Assembly (NCBI GenBank): GCA_958296075.1 | Contig: CATQHW010000002.1 | Span: 372,001 to 436,000 of the forward strand | Direction of reading: 5' to 3' | Origin: an uncultured Spirochaetia bacterium | GTDB taxonomy: Bacteria > Spirochaetota > Spirochaetia > SZUA-6 > Bin103 | DNA: 64,000 bases | Shown: piece by piece, positions 38,423 through 48,443 of the stretch | Layout: each line of letters opens with the position of its first letter | How positions within the stretch are numbered: position 1 is the first letter of the stretch | The notes under the pieces: generated by a model | Database searches by the model: none | What the model was told of the DNA's origin: nothing | Seen by the model: only the letters and a program-made list of their open reading frames with translations | Made by a program: the position numbers and the translations under genes

Positions 38423-41400
38423 CTACCCCGACCGCTCGGTGTCGGCGAGTATCGTGCCGGCGTCGATGCGGGAGCGGATGGCGGCTCGCGCTTGGCGCAA
38501 CTCGTCCGGGCCGGGGACGCAGGTGTCGCCGGAGCGCAGGAAGTGCAGCGAGGCGACCGGCGCATGGCCGACCGCCTGCTGCAGGGCGCCGGCATAGAGG
38601 GCGAGCTGACCCAGATACGGGGCCGCCGCCTGCTTGAGCCGTCCGCGCGGTACGGCGTCGGTCTTGAAGTCGACCAGATGCCAGCGTCCGCCGCGTTCAT
38701 AGGTCAGGTCGATCGTGCCGTGCACGGGCGCGCCGTCCCAATACCAGCCGAACGGCAGCTCGAAATGGGAGCGCGTGTCGGGCTGGCGCAGCACCTGCGC
38801 CAAGTCACTGCCGTCGAACCGGTCGAGCATCGCGTCCACCTCGGCCAGCACGCGCAGCGTATCGGACTCGCTCGCGTCCGGCTGCAGGTGCTGCAGTAAC
38901 GGCATCAGATCGGGGCGGCGGCTGGCGGTGAACCACAGCCGTATCGCCTCGTGCGCCACGCTGCCGCGCAGCCGTCCCAGCCCGTCGCCGTGTCCGCGCA
39001 ACGTGGCGACCGGTTCCGGTGAGCGCAACGCCGTTACCGGCGTGCTGGAGCGCAGCGGGATCACCGCCGGCCGTTCCACCAGCGGGGCGGTCACCGGCCG
39101 CTCCTCCGCAGCCGGAGGGACGGCGGACGCCGCCGCCGCGCCGGCCGCGGCGATGGCGTCCACGTCGACCGGCACCGGCTGGCGGACCTCCACCAGGTTC
39201 GGGTCCATGCCGCTCAGGGGCTTCCCGGCCATCTCCAGCCAGCTCCCCGACCGGCTCTCCGCGTCGCCGCTCAGGTACAGCCGGTCGGCCGCGCGGGTAG
39301 CGGCCACGTACAGCAGCCGGCGGTACTCGGCGTCTTCCTCGATCCGGTCCAGCTCGCGAAGATAGCGGTACAACCCAGGCTGGCGGCGCCTTCCTCCCAG
39401 GGCGCCCGGGACGAGCGTCATGGCGATGCCGTCCTCCGGCCGCCAGCGGACCGCCTCGTAGCGTTCCGGCACGCGCACGTGCGCCTCCGGCACGAAGACG
39501 ATGGGGAACTCCAGCCCCTTGGCGCCGTGGATGGTCAGGATGCGAACCGCGTCGGTCTGGTCGATCACCGCCAGACCTTCCCGATCGGCCAGCTCGTCGC
39601 GCCGCCGGCGCAGGTATGCGACCACCTCGTCGATCGAGCGGCCGGCCAAGTCGCGCGTGATCGCCACCAGCTTGCGGATGTTGGCCAGCGCCTGCTCGCC
39701 GCCGTGCACGGCCGCCCAGGCCGCCTCAAAGCCGGTGAGCGCCAGCGCCCGCTCGACGATCGCGTCCGCCGGGTCGATCGGGACCATGCGGCGCAGTTCG
39801 CGCAGCACCTCGGCCGCATGGGTGCAGCGCCGCCGGGCATCGTCGTTCACGCCGTCCGGCGGGTCCGCCAGCGCCTGCAGCCAGTTCTGTCGGGTAGCAT
39901 GACAGCGCAGCAGCGTGCGGTCGTCCAGCATGAACAGCGGCGACCGCAGCACGCCGGCCAGGGCGATGCGGTCGTCCGGCTCGGCCAGCCAGGCCAGCAG
40001 GTTGGTCAGGTCGCGCACCTCCTGGCGGGTGAAGAAGCCGGCCCCGGCCGGCGTGCCGTACGGCACGCCGTAGCTCTCCAACGCCTGCTCGAAGGCATGC
40101 ACGTTGGCAAGGCGGCGCAGCAGGATGGCGACGTCGCGGGGCGCGGCGGCGCCGCGCAGCAGGGCGGCGATCTCGCGGGCTACCGCGTCCGCCTCCACGC
40201 GCCGGCGGTCCGGCTCGCGGGCCGCAGCGCCGTCCGCCGTGCGCTTGTCGACCGGAATGACGGTCAGGTGGGGGCCGGGCCGGCGGGCCGGCCCGCGGCC
40301 GGACATGCGCTGCATCGGCACGGCGCGCGGGCCGGCCCGGTCCGGATCGGCTCCGTCCGCGAAGAGCGCCGCGAACAGCTCATTGCCGGCCGTCACCAGC
40401 TCATCGTGGGTTCGGAACGATCGCGTCAGGGCGTGCAGGCCGCCGCCGGCGCGCTCGATCTCCTTCTGGAAGCGGACGAAGTGGGCGACGTCACTGCCGC
40501 GGAACCGGTAGATCGCCTGCTTGGCGTCGCCAACCAGGAACAGGTTCGGCCGCGGCTCACCACCGTCGATCAGCAGGCGCAGCAGGGTTATCTGCGCCTC
40601 GTTGACGTCCTGGACCTCGTCGACCATGACGTGCCGGAACCGGCTGCGATAGCGGGTGGCGAGCTCCGGATGGCCGTGCAGCAGCCGGATCGCCTCGATC
40701 TCCAGGTCGAGGTAGTCGCAGCCGCCCAGCGCGTCCTTGCGCGCCCGGTAGCGGCGACAGGCATCGTCGAACACGGCGCGCAGCGCCTCGGCCGCCTCCA
40801 ACGCAGTCCGATCCATCGCTTCCCAGCGCGGCGCCGCATCCAGCCGCTGCGCGATCTCGCGCACGGTCCGCAGGTCGCCCTTGACGCGGTCGAGGTTCTG
40901 CCAATTGAGCCTGCTGCCCGCGCCGAGATGGATCAGCGGGCGCGCGGCGGCGAGCGCCTCGACCAGTGCGCCGGGATCCTGAGGCAGCCGCCTTCCCAGC
41001 GCGGCGAGCACGTCCCGGACCCGCGCCGCCAGCGCGTCGCCGGGCGCGGCGGCTGCGTGCTCCTGCCGTATGCCGGCGACGGCACGCTCCAGTTTCGGCA
41101 GCTCCCCAGCGACCGCGACGCGCAGCGCCTCGTCGAGCAGCGCCCGCACGTGGCGCTCCCGTTCATCGACCGCGGCGCCGGGGATGGCGGCGAAGGCGGC
41201 CCGCACCTCGTCGCGGCGTTCGATCATCCGCGGCAGCTGCTCGGTGATCTGGTACACGCCCAGTTCACGCAGCGCCCAGGCGCGTCGGTCGCGGGACTGC
41301 GCCGCGGCCTCCAGGGCGTCCAGGGCGGCCGCGACCCGCTCGTGCTCTGCCTCGTCGTCGGCCAGGATACGGCCGGCGGCGATCGTCCCTGCCGGCACCG

Positions 41401-41713
41401 GATGCGCGCGCAGTATCTGTCGGCACAACGCATGGAGCGTGCCGATCACCGCCTGATCCAGGTCGCGGCGGTGGCCGGCCAATCCGGGCCGGTCGTGCAC
41501 CGCGCGCCGCACCCGGTCGCGCATCTCGGTCGCGGCCGCGTCGGTGAAGGTGACCGCGGCGATCTCCGGGATGCGGCACTCGGTCAGCAGGGAGAGGTAG
41601 CGCTCCACCAGCACGCGGGTCTTGCCGCTGCCGGCCCCGGCGGAGACCAGGATGTCGCGGCTGCGGTCGGCGACGATCGCCTGCTGTTCCGGGGTCAGTC
41701 CCAACGCTTCCAT
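38423..41713 (-). CDS. addA: AddA/RecB-like UvrD-type helicase-nuclease
   Basis: VSAGAGSGKTRVLVERYLSLL, VMVDEVQDVNEAQ, FLVGDAKQAIYRFRGSD, C-terminal VHGTIDLTYERGGRWHLVDFKTD. Confidence 0.88.
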   Translation of the reverse strand: MEALGLTPEQQAIVADRSRDILVSAGAGSGKTRVLVERYLSLLTECRIPEIAAVTFTDAAATEMRDRVRRAVHDRPGLAGHRRDLDQAVIGTLHALCRQILRAHPVPAGTIAAGRILADDEAEHERVAAALDALEAAAQSRDRRAWALRELGVYQITEQLPRMIERRDEVRAAFAAIPGAAVDERERHVRALLDEALRVAVAGELPKLERAVAGIRQEHAAAAPGDALAARVRDVLAALGRRLPQDPGALVEALAAARPLIHLGAGSRLNWQNLDRVKGDLRTVREIAQRLDAAPRWEAMDRTALEAAEALRAVFDDACRRYRARKDALGGCDYLDLEIEAIRLLHGHPELATRYRSRFRHVMVDEVQDVNEAQITLLRLLIDGGEPRPNLFLVGDAKQAIYRFRGSDVAHFVRFQKEIERAGGGLHALTRSFRTHDELVTAGNELFAALFADGADPDRAGPRAVPMQRMSGRGPARRPGPHLTVIPVDKRTADGAAAREPDRRRVEADAVAREIAALLRGAAAPRDVAILLRRLANVHAFEQALESYGVPYGTPAGAGFFTRQEVRDLTNLLAWLAEPDDRIALAGVLRSPLFMLDDRTLLRCHATRQNWLQALADPPDGVNDDARRRCTHAAEVLRELRRMVPIDPADAIVERALALTGFEAAWAAVHGGEQALANIRKLVAITRDLAGRSIDEVVAYLRRRRDELADREGLAVIDQTDAVRILTIHGAKGLEFPIVFVPEAHVRVPERYEAVRWRPEDGIAMTLVPGALGGRRRQPGLYRYLRELDRIEEDAEYRRLLYVAATRAADRLYLSGDAESRSGSWLEMAGKPLSGMDPNLVEVRQPVPVDVDAIAAAGAAAASAVPPAAEERPVTAPLVERPAVIPLRSSTPVTALRSPEPVATLRGHGDGLGRLRGSVAHEAIRLWFTASRRPDLMPLLQHLQPDASESDTLRVLAEVDAMLDRFDGSDLAQVLRQPDTRSHFELPFGWYWDGAPVHGTIDLTYERGGRWHLVDFKTDAVPRGRLKQAAAPYLGQLALYAGALQQAVGHAPVASLHFLRSGDTCVPGPDELRQARAAIRSRIDAGTILADTERSG

Positions 41714-44700
41714 CGGCTGAACTGATTGACGCGGCAGACGTGCTGGAACGCGCACCAGGTCGGGCACGCCGTCACCTGGGGGTTGACGCGGAAGTCGCCG
41801 GCCTGGACGGCGGCGCGCACGCGCTCCGCACGCGGCAGGACGTCGTCGATGATCTGCCGGTCGTCGGGGTCGTCCGAATCGAGTTGCTGTGGCGCGCCGT
41901 GCCCGCGCATCGACGCGTAGCGGGCGATCACCCGTTCTTGCTGCGCGTTCTGGCGCGCCGCGTGGACGTAGAGCGGGAGTTGCAAGCGGAGGCCGGAGAC
42001 CAGATCCTTGCGGCTGATAGAGCCGGTCTTGTAATCGACCACCACCGCCAGCCCGGGCGCGCCATCCAGGCGGTCGAGTCGGGCTTGCATCGCCATCGGC
42101 GGCTGCAGCGGCAGGGTGGCGGTCAACTCCTGCTCCGTGCCGCTCAGCATAGTGACGCCGTCGGCCGCTGACCGCTCCGCCTCGCCGTGGAGCAGCGCTT
42201 CCAGCCGCTCCAGCGTCGGTTCGCACTCCATCTCCCACAATCCGACGCGGCCGAATCCGTGCTCGGCCGGCGCCCGTTGCCAGATCACCCGGCCGCGGCT
42301 GCGCAGGCGCTCGACCGCCGTATCCACGGTATCCGGTGTCAGAGGCCGGTGCGCGGCGACCAACTCGCCGAGGGCGTCCTCCAGCATGGCGTGCATCACG
42401 ATGCCGCGCACCATCGCGTCCGCGGCGTCCATCTCCTCATCCAGTTCGTACAAGTTCAGGGCGTATCGTCCGAAGAACTGAAAGGCGCAGGTCCGGTAGC
42501 TTTCCAGCCGCGACGCGCTCCATACCGCGTCGCTGCCCGTGAGATCGGGCCGCAGGTCGACGGCCACGTGACCTTCGAACTCACCGGCGCCCGCGAACGA
42601 GCGGCGCCGTTGCTCCACGTGCGCCGCCAAGCGCACGACCTGCCAGGCGGCGGTCGGATCGGGTCGCGCGCGGCTGCCGCGGCGCCAAGCGGTCGCGCAG
42701 GCGATGGCAAGCTCCCGCGTAGATGCGGCCGCCGCGGGATCGGGAGCCGCGGTCTCCGTGACTGCGGCGCTATCCACATCGTCGAAATAGAACGAGGCGG
42801 CGACCTGCCGGCCGCGCTCGTCCAGTCGCGTCCTCCACGCGGTCAGCCCGACGTCGGCACGGGTGAGCACGGACCGCCACAATTCGTCCTCGCTCGTCTC
42901 GGGCGGTGGCGGCAGCGCCAACCCGGCGGCGGCCAGCTCCCGGCGCGCCTGCTGGGACAGGAGGATCGGCTCTGATCGCGGCGCCGGGAACTCGCCCTCC
43001 ACCAGTCCGCCCGCCTCCAGGTATGCCAACCGCAGGCCTGACAGGGCGTTCATCGGCGCCAGCAGCACGCCGCCGGCCTCGCGCAGGATCGCCGCCGGCG
43101 CCGCCAATCGATTCAGCAGCCGATCGACGAATGCCGCGAACGGCACCGGTCCCTCGCCCAGGCCATCGTCCGTGGCGGCGACGTCGTCGAGGTGCCCGCG
43201 GAGGGCGTCGATCTCGTCGACGAGGCCGGGATGTTTGCGGGCGGATGGATGGATGAGCGGCGGCCGGCCGAACAAGGCCGCCTTGACCCGCCGGGCGTGC
43301 TCGCCGGCAGGCGCAGGTGGGGGTTCCAGGAACGCGTACAGATAGGAGAGCGCCGCACCCAGGCCGCGCGCCTCCATGCCGGGCAGCGCCTGCTCCGCCG
43401 CCCGATCCTCCGGCCGGAGAGCTGCCGCCAACCGGTCCAGGGCGTCGCGGCCGGCCCACAGGCGCTTCTGCCGTCCGTGACGGGCGATGCGGGCGACGTT
43501 CAACTCGTCGAGATCCCAGCGCTTGCGGTTGGTGAAAGCGCTGCCGAGCACCGTGATCAGGTCGCGGAGCCGCCAGCCCTCCGCAGGCATCCGCAGCAGC
43601 CGTCGTGTCCAGACGCCGAGCGGACGATTGGCCAGCGGCTCGCCGGCCACGGGATCGAGCGGCAGGTCGTATTCGGCGAACACCTGACGCGCCAAGCTCA
43701 GGACCGGGCCCAGCGTTCGGAACGTTACCCCGCAGTCGGACGGCCGCAGGCTTCGGTTTTCGGTCAGCCGCCGCTTGATCCCGCGTGCCATGGCGCGGAG
43801 TTGCGCTTCGCGGTCGGCGGCCACGCAGCCGTGCGCGCGCTGGCGGGAGGTGCCTCCTCCGGCATGCTCGATCGCCGCGTCCGGGAACAGCCGGCGCAGC
43901 CGCTCGTACGAGTGGCGCGCGCGCTCGCCGGCATCGGGATCGAACGCCAGCAGCAGGTCGCGGTTGCGGGCAAGCGTGGCCAGCAGGCGCGATTCGCCGC
44001 CGCTGAAGTGCCTGAAGCCGTCGGCGATCACCAGGAAGGGAAGTCCGGGCGCGTCTCCGGCGGCCGCCGCGGCGGCGGGCAGCGCCGCCGGGGGGAGCCG
44101 GCGACAGGACCGCAGTGCGACGTGATAGGCGTCGTAGATCGCCGCGAGCGCCACGAGCTGCGGGTCGCCGGTTCGTACCGCGGCCGTCGCGAACCGGTCC
44201 GCGGAGACGGCTTCGGCCAGAAGCTCCTCTACCGCCGCCGACAGCATCGGCAGCGCGGCCGTCGCACCGAGCGGCGCGAAGTGCGCGGCGGCGCCGGCCG
44301 CTATCTGCCGGGCCGTGACGCTGGCGAGCAGCTCGCGCGCGGCGCCGGCCGAGGCCGCCGGGAGCTCCGTGTGGAGTTTGCGGGCCACGCCGTGCGGCGT
44401 TGCCACCTGCAGGTCGAGCGCCACGCCGCACGCCGCCAGCAGCCGACGGCGGAACTGGTCGCCGTGGCGGACCGTGGGTACCAGCACCAGCGTGGCCGCG
44501 AACGGATTGCGCCGATACCGGTCCGCCGTGCGGCGGAGGAGCGCCGTGGTCTTGCCCGACCCGGCCGCCCCGACCACGAAGACGGGTGGTGCGATGCCGC
44601 CAGTATACTTGGCGCGTGTGGGTTGCAGGTAGCCGGCGGCGTCGCCACCCTGTCGCCGTGATCGGAACGCTCCGCGCGTGCCGCCGCCGTCATCGAAGCG

Positions 44701-44715
44701 GCGGCGAGGCGGCAA
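41695..44715 (-). CDS. addB: AddB-like helicase/PD-(D/E)XK nuclease; start uncertain
   Basis: VVGAAGSGKTTALLRR, nuclease MQARLDRLDGAPGLAVVVDYKTGSI, Fe-S-type cysteines TC..ACPTWCAFQHVC; overlaps addA. Confidence 0.82.
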   Translation of the reverse strand: MPPRRRFDDGGGTRGAFRSRRQGGDAAGYLQPTRAKYTGGIAPPVFVVGAAGSGKTTALLRRTADRYRRNPFAATLVLVPTVRHGDQFRRRLLAACGVALDLQVATPHGVARKLHTELPAASAGAARELLASVTARQIAAGAAAHFAPLGATAALPMLSAAVEELLAEAVSADRFATAAVRTGDPQLVALAAIYDAYHVALRSCRRLPPAALPAAAAAAGDAPGLPFLVIADGFRHFSGGESRLLATLARNRDLLLAFDPDAGERARHSYERLRRLFPDAAIEHAGGGTSRQRAHGCVAADREAQLRAMARGIKRRLTENRSLRPSDCGVTFRTLGPVLSLARQVFAEYDLPLDPVAGEPLANRPLGVWTRRLLRMPAEGWRLRDLITVLGSAFTNRKRWDLDELNVARIARHGRQKRLWAGRDALDRLAAALRPEDRAAEQALPGMEARGLGAALSYLYAFLEPPPAPAGEHARRVKAALFGRPPLIHPSARKHPGLVDEIDALRGHLDDVAATDDGLGEGPVPFAAFVDRLLNRLAAPAAILREAGGVLLAPMNALSGLRLAYLEAGGLVEGEFPAPRSEPILLSQQARRELAAAGLALPPPPETSEDELWRSVLTRADVGLTAWRTRLDERGRQVAASFYFDDVDSAAVTETAAPDPAAAASTRELAIACATAWRRGSRARPDPTAAWQVVRLAAHVEQRRRSFAGAGEFEGHVAVDLRPDLTGSDAVWSASRLESYRTCAFQFFGRYALNLYELDEEMDAADAMVRGIVMHAMLEDALGELVAAHRPLTPDTVDTAVERLRSRGRVIWQRAPAEHGFGRVGLWEMECEPTLERLEALLHGEAERSAADGVTMLSGTEQELTATLPLQPPMAMQARLDRLDGAPGLAVVVDYKTGSISRKDLVSGLRLQLPLYVHAARQNAQQERVIARYASMRGHGAPQQLDSDDPDDRQIIDDVLPRAERVRAAVQAGDFRVNPQVTACPTWCAFQHVCRVNQFSRWKRWD

Positions 44716-44734
44716 GCGTTAACCTGAGCGAACC

Positions 44735-45634
44735 ATGACGCTGCATCTGGAGCGGACCGAGCCGGAACAGCCCTTGCTGTGGCCGCGGGAACGCCCGCGG
44801 CCGGAGGATCAGCCGTTACTCGCCTGCAGCGACAACCTGGACTTCATGCGCGGGCTGCCCGGTGATCGTTTCAAGCTGATCGTCACGTCGCCCCCCTACA
44901 ACCTGGGCAAGGAATACGAGTCCAGGACCCCGCTCGACGCTTGGCTCGATACCCAGGAGCGCGTGATCGGCGAGTGCAGGCGGCTCCTGCACCCGCACGG
45001 GTCGATCTGCTGGCAGGTGGGCAACTACGTCCAGGACGGCGAGATCGTTCCCCTCGACACCGTCCTCTACCCGTTGTTCCGGCGCCGCGGCCTGCGCCTG
45101 CGCAACCGCATCATCTGGCACTTCGGCCACGGTCTGCACTGCAGCCGGCGGCTGTCCGGCCGCTACGAAACCATCAACTGGTGGACCAGGAGCGATGACT
45201 ACACCTGGAATCTCGACGCGATCCGGATCCCCGCCAAGTACCCCGGCAAACGCCACTTCAAGGGACCGAACGCCGGCAATCTGTCCGGCAATCCGAAGGG
45301 CAAGAACCCCAGCGACGTGTGGGAGTTCCCCAACGTGAAGAGCAACCACCCGGAAAAGACGATCCATCCGTGCCAGTTTCCCGTGGAGCTCGTGGAGCGC
45401 CTGGTCCTCTCCATGACGGATGCGGGGGACGCGGTGCTCGACCCGTACATGGGAGTCGGCTCGTCGATCATCGCCGCCCTGATGCACGGCCGCACCGTCT
45501 GTGGCTGCGACATCGTACCGGAGTACGTGGAGGTCGCCCGCAGCCGCGTGCGCCAATGGTACGCCGGAACCCTCCGCACCAGGCCGATGGGCAAGCCGAT
45601 CTACGACCCCACCCTCCCCAACGGCGGCCACTGA
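44735..45634 (+). CDS. Site-specific DNA methyltransferase (N4-cytosine or N6-adenine type)
   Basis: LIVTSPPYNLGKEYE (motif IV) before VLDPYMGVGSSIIAALMHGRTVCGCDI (motif I). Confidence 0.92.
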   Translation: MTLHLERTEPEQPLLWPRERPRPEDQPLLACSDNLDFMRGLPGDRFKLIVTSPPYNLGKEYESRTPLDAWLDTQERVIGECRRLLHPHGSICWQVGNYVQDGEIVPLDTVLYPLFRRRGLRLRNRIIWHFGHGLHCSRRLSGRYETINWWTRSDDYTWNLDAIRIPAKYPGKRHFKGPNAGNLSGNPKGKNPSDVWEFPNVKSNHPEKTIHPCQFPVELVERLVLSMTDAGDAVLDPYMGVGSSIIAALMHGRTVCGCDIVPEYVEVARSRVRQWYAGTLRTRPMGKPIYDPTLPNGGH

Positions 45635-45635
45635 T

Positions 45636-45881
45636 GCGGACCGGGTCGCCGTGGAGATTCAATTCGGTAAGTATGCCTTCGTCGCCCATGACCTGTTCGT
45701 GAAACATCTCAGCTTCTACGTCTCGGACGTTATCGACGTGGGGATCGAGATCCTGCCGATGAAGAGTCTGGAGCGGGAGATGTCGTCCGGCGTGCCCTAC
45801 GAGCGAGACCTGCTGAACGTGCTGCGCCAGGGACGTGGCGTCCCTGCTGTTCCGCTGGTGCTGGTCGGCGTCGCGTCCTGA
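45636..45881 (+). pseudogene. C-terminal remnant of a BglII-like type II restriction endonuclease
   Basis: DRVAVEIQFGKYAFVAHDLFVKHLSFYVSDVIDVGIEILPMKSLEREMSSGVPYERDLLNVLRQGRGVPAVPLVLVGVAS; N-terminal part missing, starts at the methyltransferase stop. Confidence 0.68.
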
Positions 45882-45926
45882 TGGCGCACGGTTTGCCTTC
45901 GCCGAGCTGTGCGGTAGGATAATTAT

Positions 45927-45957
45927 GGCAGGAGCTCGCGGATCGAGAGCTCCTGCC
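45927..45957 (+). repeat. Perfect 11-bp inverted repeat (hairpin)
   Basis: GGCAGGAGCTC-GCGGATCGA-GAGCTCCTGCC, 25 nt upstream of ATG 45982. Confidence 0.7.
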
Positions 45958-45981
45958 GACCGATAACGGGAGGTACGACTG

Positions 45982-46365
45982 ATGAAGGCATTCGGCATCG
46001 TGATCGTGATCCTTGCGTGCGTGCTGGGGGTGATGGGGGTCTTCGGCTCGATCACCGACATCGCCGACCGCACCCTCACGTTCTTCAGTGTCGCCATCGA
46101 GAGCATCCTGAGCGTCGTCACCGCCGCGCTGATCGTCATCGTGATGCTGTGCCGCAGTCAGCGCTCGCGGTTCGGGCAGATGGCGGCGTCGGTGGTTTCG
46201 TTCAGCTTCCTGGCGAATCTGATCCTCCTGATCGGATTCGTGACCGGTTCCGTCGAGCAGGGCAACCCCGAGCTGGCATGGTTCATGCCGTTGATTCCGG
46301 CCGCGGTGCAGGGCCTCTTCCTCATTCACTACCTGCGATCGGAGCCGGCGGGCGCGGATCGCTGA
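45982..46365 (+). CDS. Small membrane protein of unknown function, about four predicted TM helices
   Basis: Hydrophobic segments IVIVILACVLGVMGVFG, SVVTAALIVIVMLC, SFLANLILLIGFVTG; GGGAGG upstream of ATG. Confidence 0.7.
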   Translation: MKAFGIVIVILACVLGVMGVFGSITDIADRTLTFFSVAIESILSVVTAALIVIVMLCRSQRSRFGQMAASVVSFSFLANLILLIGFVTGSVEQGNPELAWFMPLIPAAVQGLFLIHYLRSEPAGADR

Positions 46366-46381
46366 TTCCCGGCTGCTCCGG

Positions 46382-47161
46382 TCACGTCCACGGCGGCCGG
46401 TCGCAGCCGCGGAACGGGTAGTGATCGCCGGGCCGGAAGCGGGGTAAGGGCGGGTAGGTGTTGACCCTGCCGACGGCGTTGCCGCGGCACAGATATGCCG
46501 GATGGTCATCCCGCAGGATGCGGGTAGTGGTCGGGATGTAGCGCAGGGTCAGACCGATGCGCCGCCGTTCGGACCGGTTGGCCTCCGAGCCGTGAATGAG
46601 GTACGGGTCGTGCAGCGATACGCCGCCGGCCGGCACGACCACGTCGACCGCGGCGGATTCGTCCACCTCACGGTCGATCCGCGACTGCAGGACGCTGCCC
46701 TTCTCGCGCTCGGACCGCCGGTGCCGGTGCAGCCGCTTCCTTCGATGCGAGCCCGGAATCACGCGCATGCAGCCGTTCTCCGGCGTGGAGTCGTCCCCGG
46801 CCAGCCAGATCGTGATCACCTCCATCGGCTCCAGCGGCCAGTAATTGCCGTCCTGATGCCAGAGCACCGGCCGGCCGCTGCGCGGCGGCTTGCTGATGTA
46901 ATGCGCGGCGAACAGAGCGACGTCGGGTCCCAGAAACGGCTCGATCACGTCGATCAACCGGGGATCGGTGCAGAGCCGTATCCAGAACGGATCGTCCACG
47001 ATCAGGCGGTGATGGAATTGCTCGGGGCGCAGATCGGGGTGCCGGCGCTCCAGCCATTCGACGTGGCCTTGCACCTCCGCCACCAACTCGCGATCGATGA
47101 CCTGCGGGATCACGACGTACCCGTCCCGTTCGTAGCGACTGACGATCTGGCCGCCGGTCAT
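46382..47161 (-). CDS. Phytanoyl-CoA dioxygenase (PhyH) family protein
   Basis: YERDGYVVIPQVIDRE, LWHQDGNYWPL, TPENGCMRVIPGSH, SLHDPYLIHGSEAN. Confidence 0.87.
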   Translation of the reverse strand: MTGGQIVSRYERDGYVVIPQVIDRELVAEVQGHVEWLERRHPDLRPEQFHHRLIVDDPFWIRLCTDPRLIDVIEPFLGPDVALFAAHYISKPPRSGRPVLWHQDGNYWPLEPMEVITIWLAGDDSTPENGCMRVIPGSHRRKRLHRHRRSEREKGSVLQSRIDREVDESAAVDVVVPAGGVSLHDPYLIHGSEANRSERRRIGLTLRYIPTTTRILRDDHPAYLCRGNAVGRVNTYPPLPRFRPGDHYPFRGCDRPPWT

Positions 47162-47227
47162 GGCCCGATGGTGCGCTGCGCCTGCGCCTTGGCGCAACGC
47201 GCCACCGGCCGGTGGTACACTGCCGCC

Positions 47228-47524
47228 ATGTGCCGCAGTATCCGCCCGCTCCACAACTTCGCTCCGCCGGCCAGCGTCGAAGAGATACACGCTGCGGCCC
47301 TGCAGTACGTCCGCAAGATCAGCGGCACGGCCAAGCCGTCGCAAGCCAACGCCCGCGCCTTCGAGCGCGCGGTCGAAGAGGTCGCGCTCGCCACGCGACG
47401 GCTGCTCGACGCGCTGGTGACCACGGTGCCGCCGCGCAACCGCGAGGCGGAGGCCGCGAAGGCGCGGCAGCGCGCTGCGCGACGCTTCGGCCCGGCCGCC
47501 CGCCCGGCGCTTGGCCACCGATGA
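47228..47524 (+). CDS. DUF2277 family protein
   Basis: MCRSIRPLHNFAPPASVEEIHAAALQYVRKISGTAKPS. Confidence 0.85.
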   Translation: MCRSIRPLHNFAPPASVEEIHAAALQYVRKISGTAKPSQANARAFERAVEEVALATRRLLDALVTTVPPRNREAEAAKARQRAARRFGPAARPALGHR

Positions 47525-48435
47525 CGCCGCCGGCGCCGGCGGTCGCCGCCGACCTGGAGATGTCGGTCGACGACCTGGAGCTGGGCAAGGCCGCGGCCGT
47601 CTTCGAGGAGCAAGGCTGCCTGGTGGTGCGCGGCCTGATGCGTGCGCACGCCGGCGCCATGTACCGGGACATCATGGCCACGGTCGGCGACGCGATCGCC
47701 GACCTGGAGGGGGCGTGGAAGGTGCCCGAGGGATGGGTGGTGCCGAACGGCAGCCTGTTCCTGCCGGCGCCCGCGCACTACGACCGGGACAAGCAGATCA
47801 TGGTCGCCGGCATCGACTACACCACGAGCGCCGCGTTCCTGGCCGCCGCGCTCGACCCGACCGCCGTCGACATCGTGGAAGCGATCATCGGGCCGAACAT
47901 CGAGCTGTTCGGCCAGGGCCAGGCGCTGGTCAAGGAGCCGGTCGGCGGCCATCCCAAGCACCTCCATCAGGATTCCGCCTACTTCGAACACCGCTACGGC
48001 GGGCCGGTAGCGATCCTCAGCTACGCCGTCGACACCGATCTGCGCAACGGCGCGCTGCACGTGGTGCCCGGCAGCCATCGGCTGGGACAGCTCGCTCACG
48101 TCGACACCTTCTCACACCTGGGGCTGGACGAACGCGAGTGGCCCTGGGAGAAGGCGCTGCCGATCGAGGGTGCGGCGGGTGATTCGATCTTCTTCAACGT
48201 CAAGACCGTGCACGGCTCCAAGCCCAACTACGGAAACGAGCCGCGTCCCGTGTTCATCGTTCGCTACCGCCACCCCGACGATTACACGATCGTCCGCGCC
48301 ACCCGCACGGAGGTGCGCGCCGAGGCGGAGAAGCAGGCAACGGAAGCGACGCGCGCGGACGATCAGCGCGGGCTCATGGTGCGAGGCTTCCGCCACACCG
48401 ACTCGAAGAGCGCGATGCAGCGCGCGCGGGCGTGA
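47521..48435 (+). CDS. Phytanoyl-CoA dioxygenase (PhyH) family protein
   Basis: VFEEQGCLVVRGLM, KHLHQDSAYFEHRYG, NGALHVVPGSHRLGQL, FFNVKTVHGSKPN. Confidence 0.85.
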   Translation: MTPPAPAVAADLEMSVDDLELGKAAAVFEEQGCLVVRGLMRAHAGAMYRDIMATVGDAIADLEGAWKVPEGWVVPNGSLFLPAPAHYDRDKQIMVAGIDYTTSAAFLAAALDPTAVDIVEAIIGPNIELFGQGQALVKEPVGGHPKHLHQDSAYFEHRYGGPVAILSYAVDTDLRNGALHVVPGSHRLGQLAHVDTFSHLGLDEREWPWEKALPIEGAAGDSIFFNVKTVHGSKPNYGNEPRPVFIVRYRHPDDYTIVRATRTEVRAEAEKQATEATRADDQRGLMVRGFRHTDSKSAMQRARA

Positions 48436-48443
48436 GGACGGCG

